DNA of 64,000 nt from Haliscomenobacter sp. (GTDB lineage: Bacteria > Bacteroidota > Bacteroidia > Chitinophagales > Saprospiraceae), in assembly GCA_016713275.1 (NCBI GenBank), contig JADJPL010000004.1, forward strand, positions 372,001 to 436,000. The letters are read 5' to 3'. This document shows, in pieces, positions 50,496-58,147 of the stretch. The first letter of the stretch is position 1. The number at the start of each line of letters is the position of its first letter. Under the pieces are notes generated by a model. It did no database searches and had not been told where the DNA came from. It was given only the letters and a program-made list of their open reading frames with translations. The translations under genes and the position numbers were made by a program.

Positions 50496-51389
50496 ACATT
50501 TTCTCCCCGATGCGCAATTTCGCGCTACGGGACCTGGGGTTTCGTTCAATTTCTTCCGGGCTGGGCTCCAAGGCCTTTTTAGTGATTACCTGGAAGGGCC
50601 GGTAGATATGGCCAAAATCGTCCTGTTCGATTTCCCCATCCCCATTTCCGGTTTTCAGGAAATGTTTCACCAGGCGGTCTTCGAGCGAATGGTAGGCGAT
50701 CACGACCAGCCGTCCACCCGGTTTCAGCACCTCGAGGCTTTGTTCCAGGAATTCGGTCAGGGCGCCCATTTCGTCGTTCACTTCGATGCGGAGCGCCTGG
50801 AACACCTGGGAGAGGTAGCGTTGGCGATGTCCTCGCACCAGCGGTTCAGCGATCGACAGCAAGTCGCCTACGGTTTTGATCTCGCGGTGGCTGCGTTCGG
50901 AAGCGATCCGCATGGCCAGGGAACGCGCGTTGCGCACCTCGCCGTAGGCGCTGAACAGCTCCTGGAGGTCTTCCGGAGAATAGGTGTTCAGCACCGTGGC
51001 CGCAGTGCGGGGCTCCAGTTGGTTCATCCGCATATCCAGCAAATGATCGAACCGGTAGGAAAACCCCGGGTTCCTTCATCCAACTGGTGGGAAGACACCC
51101 CGAGATCCGCCAGAATTCCATCGACCGCTTTGACGCCTGCCAGCCGGCAAAACTTGCGCAGCAAGCGGAAGTTATGCGGCACAAACTCCAGGCGGCCGTC
51201 TTGCGGCAGGTTGGCTTTCGCGTCTTCGTCCTGATCAAACGCAATTAAGCGGCCTTTGCCGCTTAAGGAATTTAAAATCAACCGGGAATGCCCTCCGCCT
51301 CCAAAGGTCGCATCCACATACACACCATCCGGGTGGATAGACAACCCCTGGAGGGCTTCTTCCGCCATCACCGGTTCGTGGTAGCTCAT
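50494..51389 (-). CDS. rsmH: 16S rRNA (cytosine-1402-N4)-methyltransferase RsmH (frameshifted)
   Basis: Motifs: YHEPVMAEEALQGLSIHPDG, VDATFGGGGHSRLIL (SAM motif I), VDGILADLGVSSHQLDEG, then LRIEVNDEMGALTEFLEQSL, KPGGRLVVIAYHSLEDRLVK and NPRSRSAKLRIGEK. A lost G in a G/C-run at about 51064 splits it; G5 restores TRGFSYRFDHLLDMRM. Joined length is about 298 residues. It lies 7 bp after mraZ. Confidence 0.95.
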
Positions 51390-51396
51390 TCGTCTT

Positions 51397-51855
51397 TCAG
51401 ATTAGGGAGGGACCTTTTCCGAGTACGTCGTCGGCCAGATCGGAAAAGTCGTCGGGCTCTTCGTCGAGCATGCGATCGTATTCCTCCTTGGCCCAAATTT
51501 CGATCCGGTCGTTGTAAGCGGACAGGATGACGTCCTTTTCAACTCCGGCGTATTCCAGCAGGCGCTTGGCTACCAGGATGCGGTCTGCCCCATCCATGGT
51601 CACTTTATTGGCGCCCCGGTAAAAATAGCGCACAAAATCGCGGTTTTTCTTGCTGTACAGATTTAACTGGTTGATTTCGTTGGTGATGCGTTCCCAAACT
51701 TCCTCGGGATACAGCATCATGCATTTTTCAAAACCGCGGTTAATGACGAAAACATAGGACTCCCGCTCGCCGAGTTGACTAATCAACCCGCTGGGCAACC
51801 GCATCCGACCTTTGTCGTCGATTTTGCAATCATATTCTCCCAGTAGCTGCTGCAT
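51397..51855 (-). CDS. mraZ: Transcriptional regulator MraZ
   Basis: The 152-residue protein has two SpoVT/AbrB-like halves: GEYDCKIDDKGRMRLPSGLI and YRGANKVTMDGADRILVAKR. MraZ forms ring oligomers that bind short direct repeats upstream of mraZ and repress the cluster. It is the first gene of the cluster and the expected boxes are present upstream. Confidence 0.96.
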   Translation of the reverse strand: MQQLLGEYDCKIDDKGRMRLPSGLISQLGERESYVFVINRGFEKCMMLYPEEVWERITNEINQLNLYSKKNRDFVRYFYRGANKVTMDGADRILVAKRLLEYAGVEKDVILSAYNDRIEIWAKEEYDRMLDEEPDDFSDLADDVLGKGPSLI

Positions 51856-51882
51856 GGATATACCTATTCATTTTCAGTCCTT

Positions 51883-51956
51883 CAAAAATATACCATATTT
51901 ACACATCTTACCACTTTTTCCCACTTTTTTATTCATTTTTTTTAAATTTCTCCCAC
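51883..51956 (-). promoter_or_regulatory. mraZ promoter with MraZ-box repeats
   Basis: On the minus strand TATTTTTG (51883-51890) matches the -7 element TAnnTTTG, 27 bp before the mraZ ATG. GTGGTA (51909-51914) and GTGGGA (51919-51924) form a direct repeat with 10-bp period where the -33 element would lie, and a third GTGGGA is at 51951-51956. GTGGG-type repeats at 10-bp steps are the known MraZ operator, so autorepression by blocking the -33 region is likely. Confidence 0.7.
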
Positions 51957-52070
51957 TCCCCTACTCCTTGACTTCAAGCACGTTATCAAAAAAGGAATAT
52001 TATAGAACCAAAAAGGGAATACTTTTTGATTTAGACGTTCAAGGGGTTAAGGTTCAAGGCAAAGTGGTGT

Positions 52071-52290
52071 CCCCTTCTGGAGCTAAGCTGTAGTGTTTTT
52101 TCCTAAACCATGGTTTGGTGTAGTCCCTCTTCCGTTTTGCCCCCGGCCTCGGGGTTTGTTCTTTTTTTGCTCGCCCAAAAAAAGAACCAAAAAAAGGGCG
52201 CTCCTTTCCGCCTTTGGCGGAGGGCAATGCAGAGACAAGTAGCTAGATATGAAAAACACTACAAGACTAGCTTTGAAGGGGGTTAAGGGG
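52071..52290. repeat. MITE-like element, short copy (about 220 bp)
   Basis: The left end CCCCTTCTGGAGCTAAGCTG and the reverse complement of the right end share GCTA-TGTAGTGTTTTT, giving imperfect inverted ends of about 30 bp. The interior holds a 12-bp perfect hairpin (GTTCTTTTTTTG / CAAAAAAAGAAC, 52158-52187). A longer copy is at 60629-60994. No transposase is encoded, and a clean target-site duplication was not seen. Confidence 0.75.
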
Positions 52291-52411
52291 AGGACAAGCA
52301 AAGTAAGGCAGGTTGAGGCGTTGGGGGGTTCCTAACCAGCCCTGAATGGGGCGTGGGAGAAAGTGGGAGAAAAATGAGGGGGGGGGAGGCGAAACTTCGC
52401 ACCTTTGGGGA

Positions 52412-52560
52412 CGCCGGTCAGGGGACCGGCGGATAGTTCCGCACGAAATCTGGGGATTTTCGGTCCCGCTTATTGCGGGACGGCGAACAGGCACGAGGCG
52501 GAGCCTCGATAGATAGTGGGCACGAGGCGGAGCCTCGCGCCAGGAGCCTCGCGCCAGAAA
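52412..52560. repeat. Reverse REP-like element followed by CGAGGCGGAGCCTCG hairpins
   Basis: 52412-52490 is the REP-like element in reverse (GCCGGTCAGGGGACCGGC hairpin, then TCCCGC...GCGGGA). 52491-52560 has two copies of the palindrome CGAGGCGGAGCCTCG, about 29 bp apart, and further GGAGCCTCGCGCC repeats that reach the glycosyltransferase stop. The layout repeats at 26932. Confidence 0.75.
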
Positions 52561-53316
52561 CTAGGGCCTGGAATGCAACTCCGCGCGGCGGCGATAGGAG
52601 GAAAAGAAGCTCCGCCAGCGAAGCTGGAGGACGCCCAGGGCGGCTTCTTTAATGATCTTACCGGACATTTTGGAGGCGCCCGCTACCCGGTCGATAAAGG
52701 TAATGGGAACCTCTTTTATCCGGAATCCCAATTGCCGGGCGGCAAATTTCATCTCAATCTGGAACGCATACCCGATAAAATGGATCTGATTCAGGTCAAT
52801 GGCATCCAATACTTCCCGGCGGTAACAGACAAACCCGGCGGTAGGGTCCTTCACGGGCATCCAGCTCACGAGCCGGACGTAGATAGAAGCGCCATAAGAA
52901 AGAAAAATGCGGTCCCAGGGCCAGTTCTGCACCTTGCCGCCCCGAACGTACCGGGATCCTACCGATACGCCGGCGCCTTCTTCCGCGCACGCATGGCGCA
53001 GGCGCAGCAGATCCTTGGGGTTATGGGAGAAATCGGCATCCATTTCAAAGATATAGTCGTATCCCTTTTCCAGGGCATACCGGAACCCGGCAATGTAGGC
53101 GGTTCCTAACCCCAATTTACCGGAGCGCTCCAGCAGGAACAAGCGGTCCGGGTATTGCCTTTGCTGCTCTTTAACCAGCTGCCCGGTGCCATCCGGAGAA
53201 CCGTCGTCAACGATGAGCAAATGAAAAGGATGGGCCAAAGAAAACACCGTTTGAATCATGGATACGATGTTCTCTTTTTCGTTGTAGGTCGGAATGATAA
53301 CGAGGCTGTCCGGCAA
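52561..53316 (-). CDS. Family 2 glycosyltransferase, polyprenol monophosphomannose synthase-like
   Basis: The 251-residue GT-A enzyme shows LVIIPTYNEKENIVSMI, LLIVDDGSPDGTGQLVKE, FEMDADFSHNPKDL (DxD-type metal site), GSRYVRGGKVQNWPWDRIFL and FIGYAFQIEMKFAARQLGF. It lacks C-terminal membrane helices, like the short DPM1-type enzymes that load mannose or another sugar on polyprenyl phosphate. The sugar is not certain. The frame is intact. Confidence 0.9.
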   Translation of the reverse strand: MPDSLVIIPTYNEKENIVSMIQTVFSLAHPFHLLIVDDGSPDGTGQLVKEQQRQYPDRLFLLERSGKLGLGTAYIAGFRYALEKGYDYIFEMDADFSHNPKDLLRLRHACAEEGAGVSVGSRYVRGGKVQNWPWDRIFLSYGASIYVRLVSWMPVKDPTAGFVCYRREVLDAIDLNQIHFIGYAFQIEMKFAARQLGFRIKEVPITFIDRVAGASKMSGKIIKEAALGVLQLRWRSFFSSYRRRAELHSRP

Positions 53317-53442
53317 AGCAGGAATGTTTGTAGTATTTGAAATAGCCTCAAAGATATTAGACTTTGGAGGATAGACGTTAGAAATTGAGAAGAAAGTCGA
53401 ACCGGGCGGCGAAACTTTTCAATCTGCGGCTACGCGTGCAGC

Positions 53443-53829
53443 TCAGACCAATTCATCCTCGTTCCAGTCTTCCCGAAGCTTTTTCTCCCTGGCCTCGGGG
53501 CGGGGGGCCTTGTTTAAATCCAGCGGCGGTTCGCCTGGGTTTCCAGCTTCTTCGGCGCCCATGGAGCGCAGTTCCTTTTCCAACTGTTGTTCTTCCCAGG
53601 CCTTATCGATCACGCCTACGCCAGGAACTCCAAATACGGAAAAATAATGGGAAACGATGCCTATTCCCCACCCGAAGATAGGCCAGTAAAACCACCAGCT
53701 ACCCGGCGAGGTAAACAAATTGATGGCGAAGAACATGGCGCTCATTGCGGCGTAGGTTCTGAAGTGTTCGAAGAACTCCTTCTTTTGCTTCACCCGTTTT
53801 TTGGCCTCTTCGACTTGTTCCTTTTTCAT
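53443..53829 (-). CDS. 2TM-domain protein A
   Basis: The 128-residue protein has the 2TM-domain pattern: a basic helix (EEAKKRVKQKKEFFEHFRTY), two membrane segments (AMSAMFFAINLF; WWFYWPIFGWGIGIVSHYFS) and a charged tail. Many Bacteroidota encode such small inner-membrane proteins, sometimes fused to LytTR regulators; the function is unknown. It lies 13 bp after a second 2TM gene. Confidence 0.8.
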   Translation of the reverse strand: MKKEQVEEAKKRVKQKKEFFEHFRTYAAMSAMFFAINLFTSPGSWWFYWPIFGWGIGIVSHYFSVFGVPGVGVIDKAWEEQQLEKELRSMGAEEAGNPGEPPLDLNKAPRPEAREKKLREDWNEDELV

Positions 53830-53842
53830 ACGTCCCTATGTG

Positions 53843-54196
53843 TTATACCAGGTCTTTATCCGACCAGCGTTTGTCGAGGGGTTTAAGGAGCATCTCCTCC
53901 TGGTCTTCGCCAGGAGACGGCAGCATTTGGCGCCTGCTCGTCTGGCGGATCTCCGCTTTTGGCCAGCCATAGGCGCGCAGGTAATGGATGGCTACGCCGA
54001 TCCCCCAACCCAGGGTCATGGGATACCAGTCAAAGCCAAGCCCTCCCCTCCAATGCTGGTAGATAACAAACGCGTTGAACCCCAAATAAACCAGCAGGTG
54101 CCGGATGAACCGGTACTTTTGCAGGCTTCTGCGTTGATCGGGGTCCATATTGGCGTACTTATAATGCCTTCGGCCCATAGTTGTCGTTGTTTTCAC
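53843..54196 (-). CDS. 2TM-domain protein B
   Basis: The 117-residue protein has the same layout: RSLQKYRFIRHLLVYLGFNA and YPMTLGWGIGVAIHYLRAYG form the two membrane helices, followed by a charged tail ending in KRWSDKDLV, similar to the WNEDELV end of the neighbour. The pair is probably an old tandem duplication. Confidence 0.8.
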   Translation of the reverse strand: MKTTTTMGRRHYKYANMDPDQRRSLQKYRFIRHLLVYLGFNAFVIYQHWRGGLGFDWYPMTLGWGIGVAIHYLRAYGWPKAEIRQTSRRQMLPSPGEDQEEMLLKPLDKRWSDKDLV

Positions 54197-54265
54197 CCAA
54201 GTTGATGCATCTCAGCTAAAATCACTATGAATTTAGACCAATAGCCGCACTTTCCCGAGCAATAC

Positions 54266-54609
54266 TCAATCGATCGCTTTCAGGGCCTGGTTGCCGGTCC
54301 ATGCTCCAAGGCCCCCAATCAGGCCGCCCAGCAAGCCGCTGACCCAAGGCATCGCAGCGCCGGGAACCCCTCCCAGGAGTTCGCCCATTTTGGCTGCCAA
54401 AATGCCTTCATTGCCCAGGTTCAGCCAAAGCGCTTGAACCGACCATAGCAGGAAACTCCCCAAAAACCGGCGGCAAATGCCTGAAATGCCTTCTCGCTGA
54501 GCAATGCCCCGGAAACAAAGGCAACCAAAGCAAACGTCCACCAGGGAGTAAAAAACTGGGCGATATAGGATAAGCCGATAATGGCAGCCAACAGGATCAG
54601 AAAACGCAT
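54266..54609 (-). CDS. Small membrane protein (frameshifted)
   Basis: The first piece reads MRFLILLAAIIGLSYIAQFF and FTPWWTFALVAFVSGALLSE; the second continues LLWSVQALWLNLGNEG, LGGVPGAAMPWVSGLLGGLI and ends GNQALKAID. Joining near 54460 gives about 114 residues with three or four membrane segments. The family is not recognised. It lies 31 bp after the penicillin-acylase-like gene and may be co-transcribed. Confidence 0.7.
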
Positions 54610-54640
54610 ATAGAATTAGGTTTAACGGCAAACAACCGGT

Positions 54641-57086
54641 TTACGATTTAAATTTCCAGGTACTCAGCATCTTGGGTAGTTTCTCCGAAGGCGAAGACAT
54701 AAAGTTCAGGACGTTGTACTTTCCCTCCGCCCATTGGGTCACCATGTTGTCGTAAAACGGGCTTCCCGGGTTCCCGGATTGCCCGCCTGGGTATACCCCA
54801 TACGCCTTGACCGGGTCGCCCAGCTCGACGATCATGCGCCAGGAGGGGCCGTGTCCCTGCCGGATCGCATTCAAGGAGTTGTTGTGCCCATCGGTGTACA
54901 GATCCAGCCTGGAGAACGCCGGTAAGCGCAAGAGGTGCGAAATATCCGCCCCGTTGAATTTACCCCAATCTGTTTTCCCGCTTTTCAAATCCGCATACCA
55001 GGCCTTGACGGCAGCTTTATAGGCTTTTTGCACAATGGCTGCTGCGTTTTCTTTCTCCGGCGTTTGTTTGGCGTCGAAAATCGCGTGGCCGGGGTGATTG
55101 GCCAACAGGTCGATAAAGCGCCACAACTCGGGCGTCAGCATCGCCAGAGAATCCGGACGGTCAAAGAATTCGTCGAACGTCAGCGCATAGGCCGAATCGA
55201 GCAGGGCCCGGTGCAGCAGCGGCGCTTTGTCTGTTTTTCGGTAATTATAATCCCAGGCCTTCAGCAGCTGTAGCCCTTCGTTCTCCGCCGCATCCAGAGA
55301 GGCGCCCTCCAGCAATCCGAGGAACACCGGCATCGACTCCTCCGCCATGATGCTGTAGGAGTTGAACTGAAGCGCCATCATATCTTTTGCTTCGATCCCG
55401 TTCATTCCTTCCAGGAGGCGGTTGAGCACCCTGCCGCGATAGTCGTCGAAATCGCCGAGGTAATAATACGGGTACGCCGGGCTGGTGGAATGCTGGTTGG
55501 CGGACGAAACAAAGCCGCGTTCCGGGTTGCGGACCTGAGGGATTTGGTCCCGGGGAATGAACGCGCGCCACTGGTTGCCGGAGAAGCTGCCATCCTGCAC
55601 AAACCGGCCTTGGCCAGGTTGGCGAACCGGAAGTTTTCCATTGACCTTTAACGCGATATCCCCTTCCCGGCTGGCAAAAACAAAATTCTGGGCCGGCGTG
55701 TCGAACCCTTTCAAGGCTTCGGAATAGTCGTCGTAATTGCGGGCTTTCATCAGCCGCCAAAACGTGCCCACTTGATGGAACGAATTCCCTGTGGGTTTGT
55801 CGTGGGCCAGCCAGCGCATAGCCAGGTCGTAATACGGGGAAGACGGCTCGTCGTACACCACCGGGCCCCAGACGGTGTATTTTACGGTATCCAGGACGGG
55901 GGTTTTCCTTCCTGCCACCCGGATCTCCTCGATCACTTCGGTGACTTTCTGCGGCTGGTCGTCGAGCAGATACCGGCTTTTTTGTTCGTCCAGCCATTTG
56001 ATGGCATACCAGTCCAGCACGTCATGCCCCACGTTGGTCACGCCCCAGGCGATATCCTTGTTAAACCCGATGATGATCCCGGGAAGGCCAGGCAAGGAAA
56101 CTCCGTAGGCATTAACCTCCGGGGTATGGATCTGGATTTCAAACCAGATAGAAGGCAGGGACAGATCGAGGTGGGGGTCATTGCACAGAATCGGGTTGCC
56201 GGAAGCGGTCTTGGCGCCGGAAACCGCCCAGTTGTTGCTCCCCAGGAAAGGAGGAGGCGTAGGCATCATGGGCTGGCGCCACAACTGCCCGATCATGGCC
56301 GGCTCCGGCTGAGCGGACGTATCCGGGGCCACCGGCTGAAAATCAAACGGCACGGATTCCGGAATGATGGGAGACTGTTTGGGGTTGTATTCCGGAAAAA
56401 GAAAATCGAAGGACTCCCGGCCCAGCGCCCGGAGGGTGTTGGTCGCCGGAATATCGGAGTTGCGGGAGCAAAGGGTTTCGGCCATGCGTTTGGACATCAG
56501 GGCCGACTTGAGGGGCGTCCACGGCTCCGGCGAGTAGTTGAGCAGTTTGAACTCCAGGGGATAATCCACCGGGACCAGGGTTTGGATATAGGCATTGACG
56601 CCATCGGCGTAGGCTTCCAGCACGGCCCACTCTACCGGATCTCCCTTCATGGCAGAGAGTTCGTTCTCGGCGGCGGTAACCATGCCTTTGCGGCGCTGGA
56701 TGCGGTCGTATTCCAGGGTTTGTTCCCCCAGGATTTCCGACAGGCGGCCGCTGACAGCACGGGTAGCGAGGTCCATCTGCCACAAGCGCAGAGAGGCGGT
56801 CACATACCCTTGCACATAAGCGGCGTCTTTGAGATTGCTTGCAAAAATATGGGGCGTCATGCGCTCGTCGAAGACGACTTCCACTTCGGAGTTCAACTTG
56901 GGGAGCCGGATAGATTTCGCCTTTCGGGGCGTTTGGGGCTCTGCCTGCTTCCAGAACCCGTGGCTTGGGCTGAGCAGGAAACCCAGCCGGGGAAGCGACG
57001 AGCCGAAGGGATGGTGTTTGTTGAGGGCCCAGATCGAGCCGAGCAGGACCAAAGCGAGCAAAAAAGAACTTAATACGCTGGATCAT
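54641..57086 (-). CDS. Penicillin acylase family (Ntn hydrolase) protein
   Basis: About 815 residues. An extra T near 57060 hides the start; joining gives MIQRIKFFLLALVLLGSIWA, a signal or membrane anchor. The alpha part has FDERMTPHIFASNLKDAAYV and LRLWQMDLATRAVSGRLSEI. The spacer ends at LGSNNWAVSGAKTASG, whose serine becomes the N-terminal nucleophile after cleavage, and NDPHLDLSLPSIWFEIQI follows. These enzymes cleave amides such as acyl-homoserine lactones or beta-lactam side chains; the substrate here is unknown. Confidence 0.92.
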
Positions 57087-57258
57087 AAGGTTTCATTAAA
57101 TTGCCTTAAAGGTCAGAAAAGGTTGGAAAATCCGAAACCATTTCCGCGAATCTTTTTCAATGAATTCCTTTAAATCCCGTTAGTTCGTTTTCAAATTAAA
57201 ATTTCTTAAAAGAAAAAAACGTCCATACAAAAAACCGGCTTTTTAGGGGCTAAAAAAA

Positions 57259-57290
57259 TTTGAAAGCGAAACAAAAAAAGTGTACTTTTG
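57259..57290 (+). promoter_or_regulatory. Full Bacteroidota promoter (-33 TTTG, -7 TACTTTTG)
   Basis: TTTG at 57259-57262 and TACTTTTG at 57283-57290 match TTTG-N20-TAnnTTTG exactly. No protein gene follows on this strand; a terminator lies about 45 bp downstream, so it seems to drive the short RNA listed next. Confidence 0.65.
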
Positions 57291-57296
57291 CCTTAA

Positions 57297-57362
57297 TAAA
57301 GTAGTTTTTGTGTTTATTTGTTTGGGTTAGAGGCCCTTGCTGTTTCGGGCAAGGGTTTTTTT
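57297..57362 (+). ncRNA. Candidate small RNA of about 65 nt
   Basis: The expected start is a few bases after the -7 element. The RNA would have an AU-rich leader and end in a hairpin (CCCTTGC / GCAAGGG, 57334-57355) followed by seven T. The unit lies alone between the 5' end of the penicillin-acylase gene and the 3' end of the DUF1573 gene. No known RNA family is recognised. A cryptic promoter plus chance hairpin is the alternative. Confidence 0.5.
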
Positions 57363-57370
57363 ATGCCCAT

Positions 57371-57407
57371 AAAAAAGCCCCCGGAAGCGGACCTCCGGGG
57401 GCTTTTT
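57371..57407 (-). terminator. Bidirectional terminator after the DUF1573 gene
   Basis: AAGCCCCCGGA and TCCGGGGGCTT form a stem flanked by six A and six T. It lies about 18 bp downstream of the DUF1573 stop on the minus strand and would also back up the small-RNA terminator on the plus strand. Confidence 0.88.
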
Positions 57408-57424
57408 TATGCAAACAGGGACGA

Positions 57425-57904
57425 TTAGTTGTTGAAGATCCCGGATTCTTTGGTAGGAACGCTTTCTTTCTCAGCAGCTTGCATCACATCGCCTTTGATG
57501 GTCAGGATATGCGTTGCACTTTCGCCTGCTTCGTTGGTGGTGATGGTCACCGTTTTGGTGAAACCGCCGATGCGCTGCGTGTCGTAGCGAACCTTGATCT
57601 CGGCCGTTTTGCCTGGCTGGATTGGCTCCTGAGGATAGGTCGTAACGGTACAGCCGCAGCTACCGCGAGCGCCGGTGATAACCAGGGGCTCCGTGCCTTC
57701 GTTTTTGAACTTGAATACGCGGAACGGATCGGAGCCCTGCTTGATTTTGCCATAATCCACCGTTTCGGTTTCAAACGCCATTTGGGGACCGGTTTTCTTA
57801 ACCGTCTCTTTTGCAGGGACTTTGGCGGCAGTCGTAGACGTCTGTGCCTGAACTACCACAGCTGCAGCGAGCAGCAACGCGAATGCAAGGAAAAGCTTTT
57901 TCAT
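57425..57904 (-). CDS. Exported DUF1573-domain protein
   Basis: About 159 residues from MKKLFLAFALLLAAAVVVQA, a signal peptide. One DUF1573 (ASH-like immunoglobulin) domain follows: ETVDYGKIKQGSDPFRVFKF, NEGTEPLVITGARGSCGCTV and KTAEIKVRYDTQRIGGFTKT. An ATG at 57940 exists, but the signal peptide and the promoter position support the later start. Function in Bacteroidota is unknown; many such proteins are abundant periplasmic or surface proteins. Confidence 0.88.
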   Translation of the reverse strand: MKKLFLAFALLLAAAVVVQAQTSTTAAKVPAKETVKKTGPQMAFETETVDYGKIKQGSDPFRVFKFKNEGTEPLVITGARGSCGCTVTTYPQEPIQPGKTAEIKVRYDTQRIGGFTKTVTITTNEAGESATHILTIKGDVMQAAEKESVPTKESGIFNN

Positions 57905-57937
57905 TAGGAACAAGTTTTTTAGTTGACAATGATGGAA

Positions 57938-57968
57938 CAAAAATAAGGGCCTCCCGGCACTTTGTAAA
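57938..57968 (-). promoter_or_regulatory. Promoter of the DUF1573 gene
   Basis: On the minus strand TATTTTTG (57938-57945) matches TAnnTTTG, with TTTA (57965-57968) 19 bp upstream as a near -33 element. The start codon is 34 bp downstream. Confidence 0.55.
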
Positions 57969-58147
57969 GCCTTCAGGCTCAGGAAATGGTTAATGGGTTG
58001 TTAATGGTCCGTAAACATATTTTGGGGTTAGTTGTATTTTAAGCAGGCCAAACGCATGGAAATTTCTATTTTTGACGGGTTATTTTAACGCTGTTGAGGA
58101 TTTGAATTTTCCAGTGCCCTACCAAATACCCTCCAAATCCCTCTTTC

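Noticed and set aside
32740..51389. Programmed frameshifting or pseudogenes in typA, mur, fts and rsmH genes
   Set aside because: Indels are scattered, differ in sign, sit mostly in homopolymers, hit essential genes and lack slippery-site plus stem-loop layout; sequencing error is simpler.
55772..57073. Plus-strand open frame (433 residues) opposite the penicillin acylase
   Set aside because: Shadow of the acylase gene; no motif.
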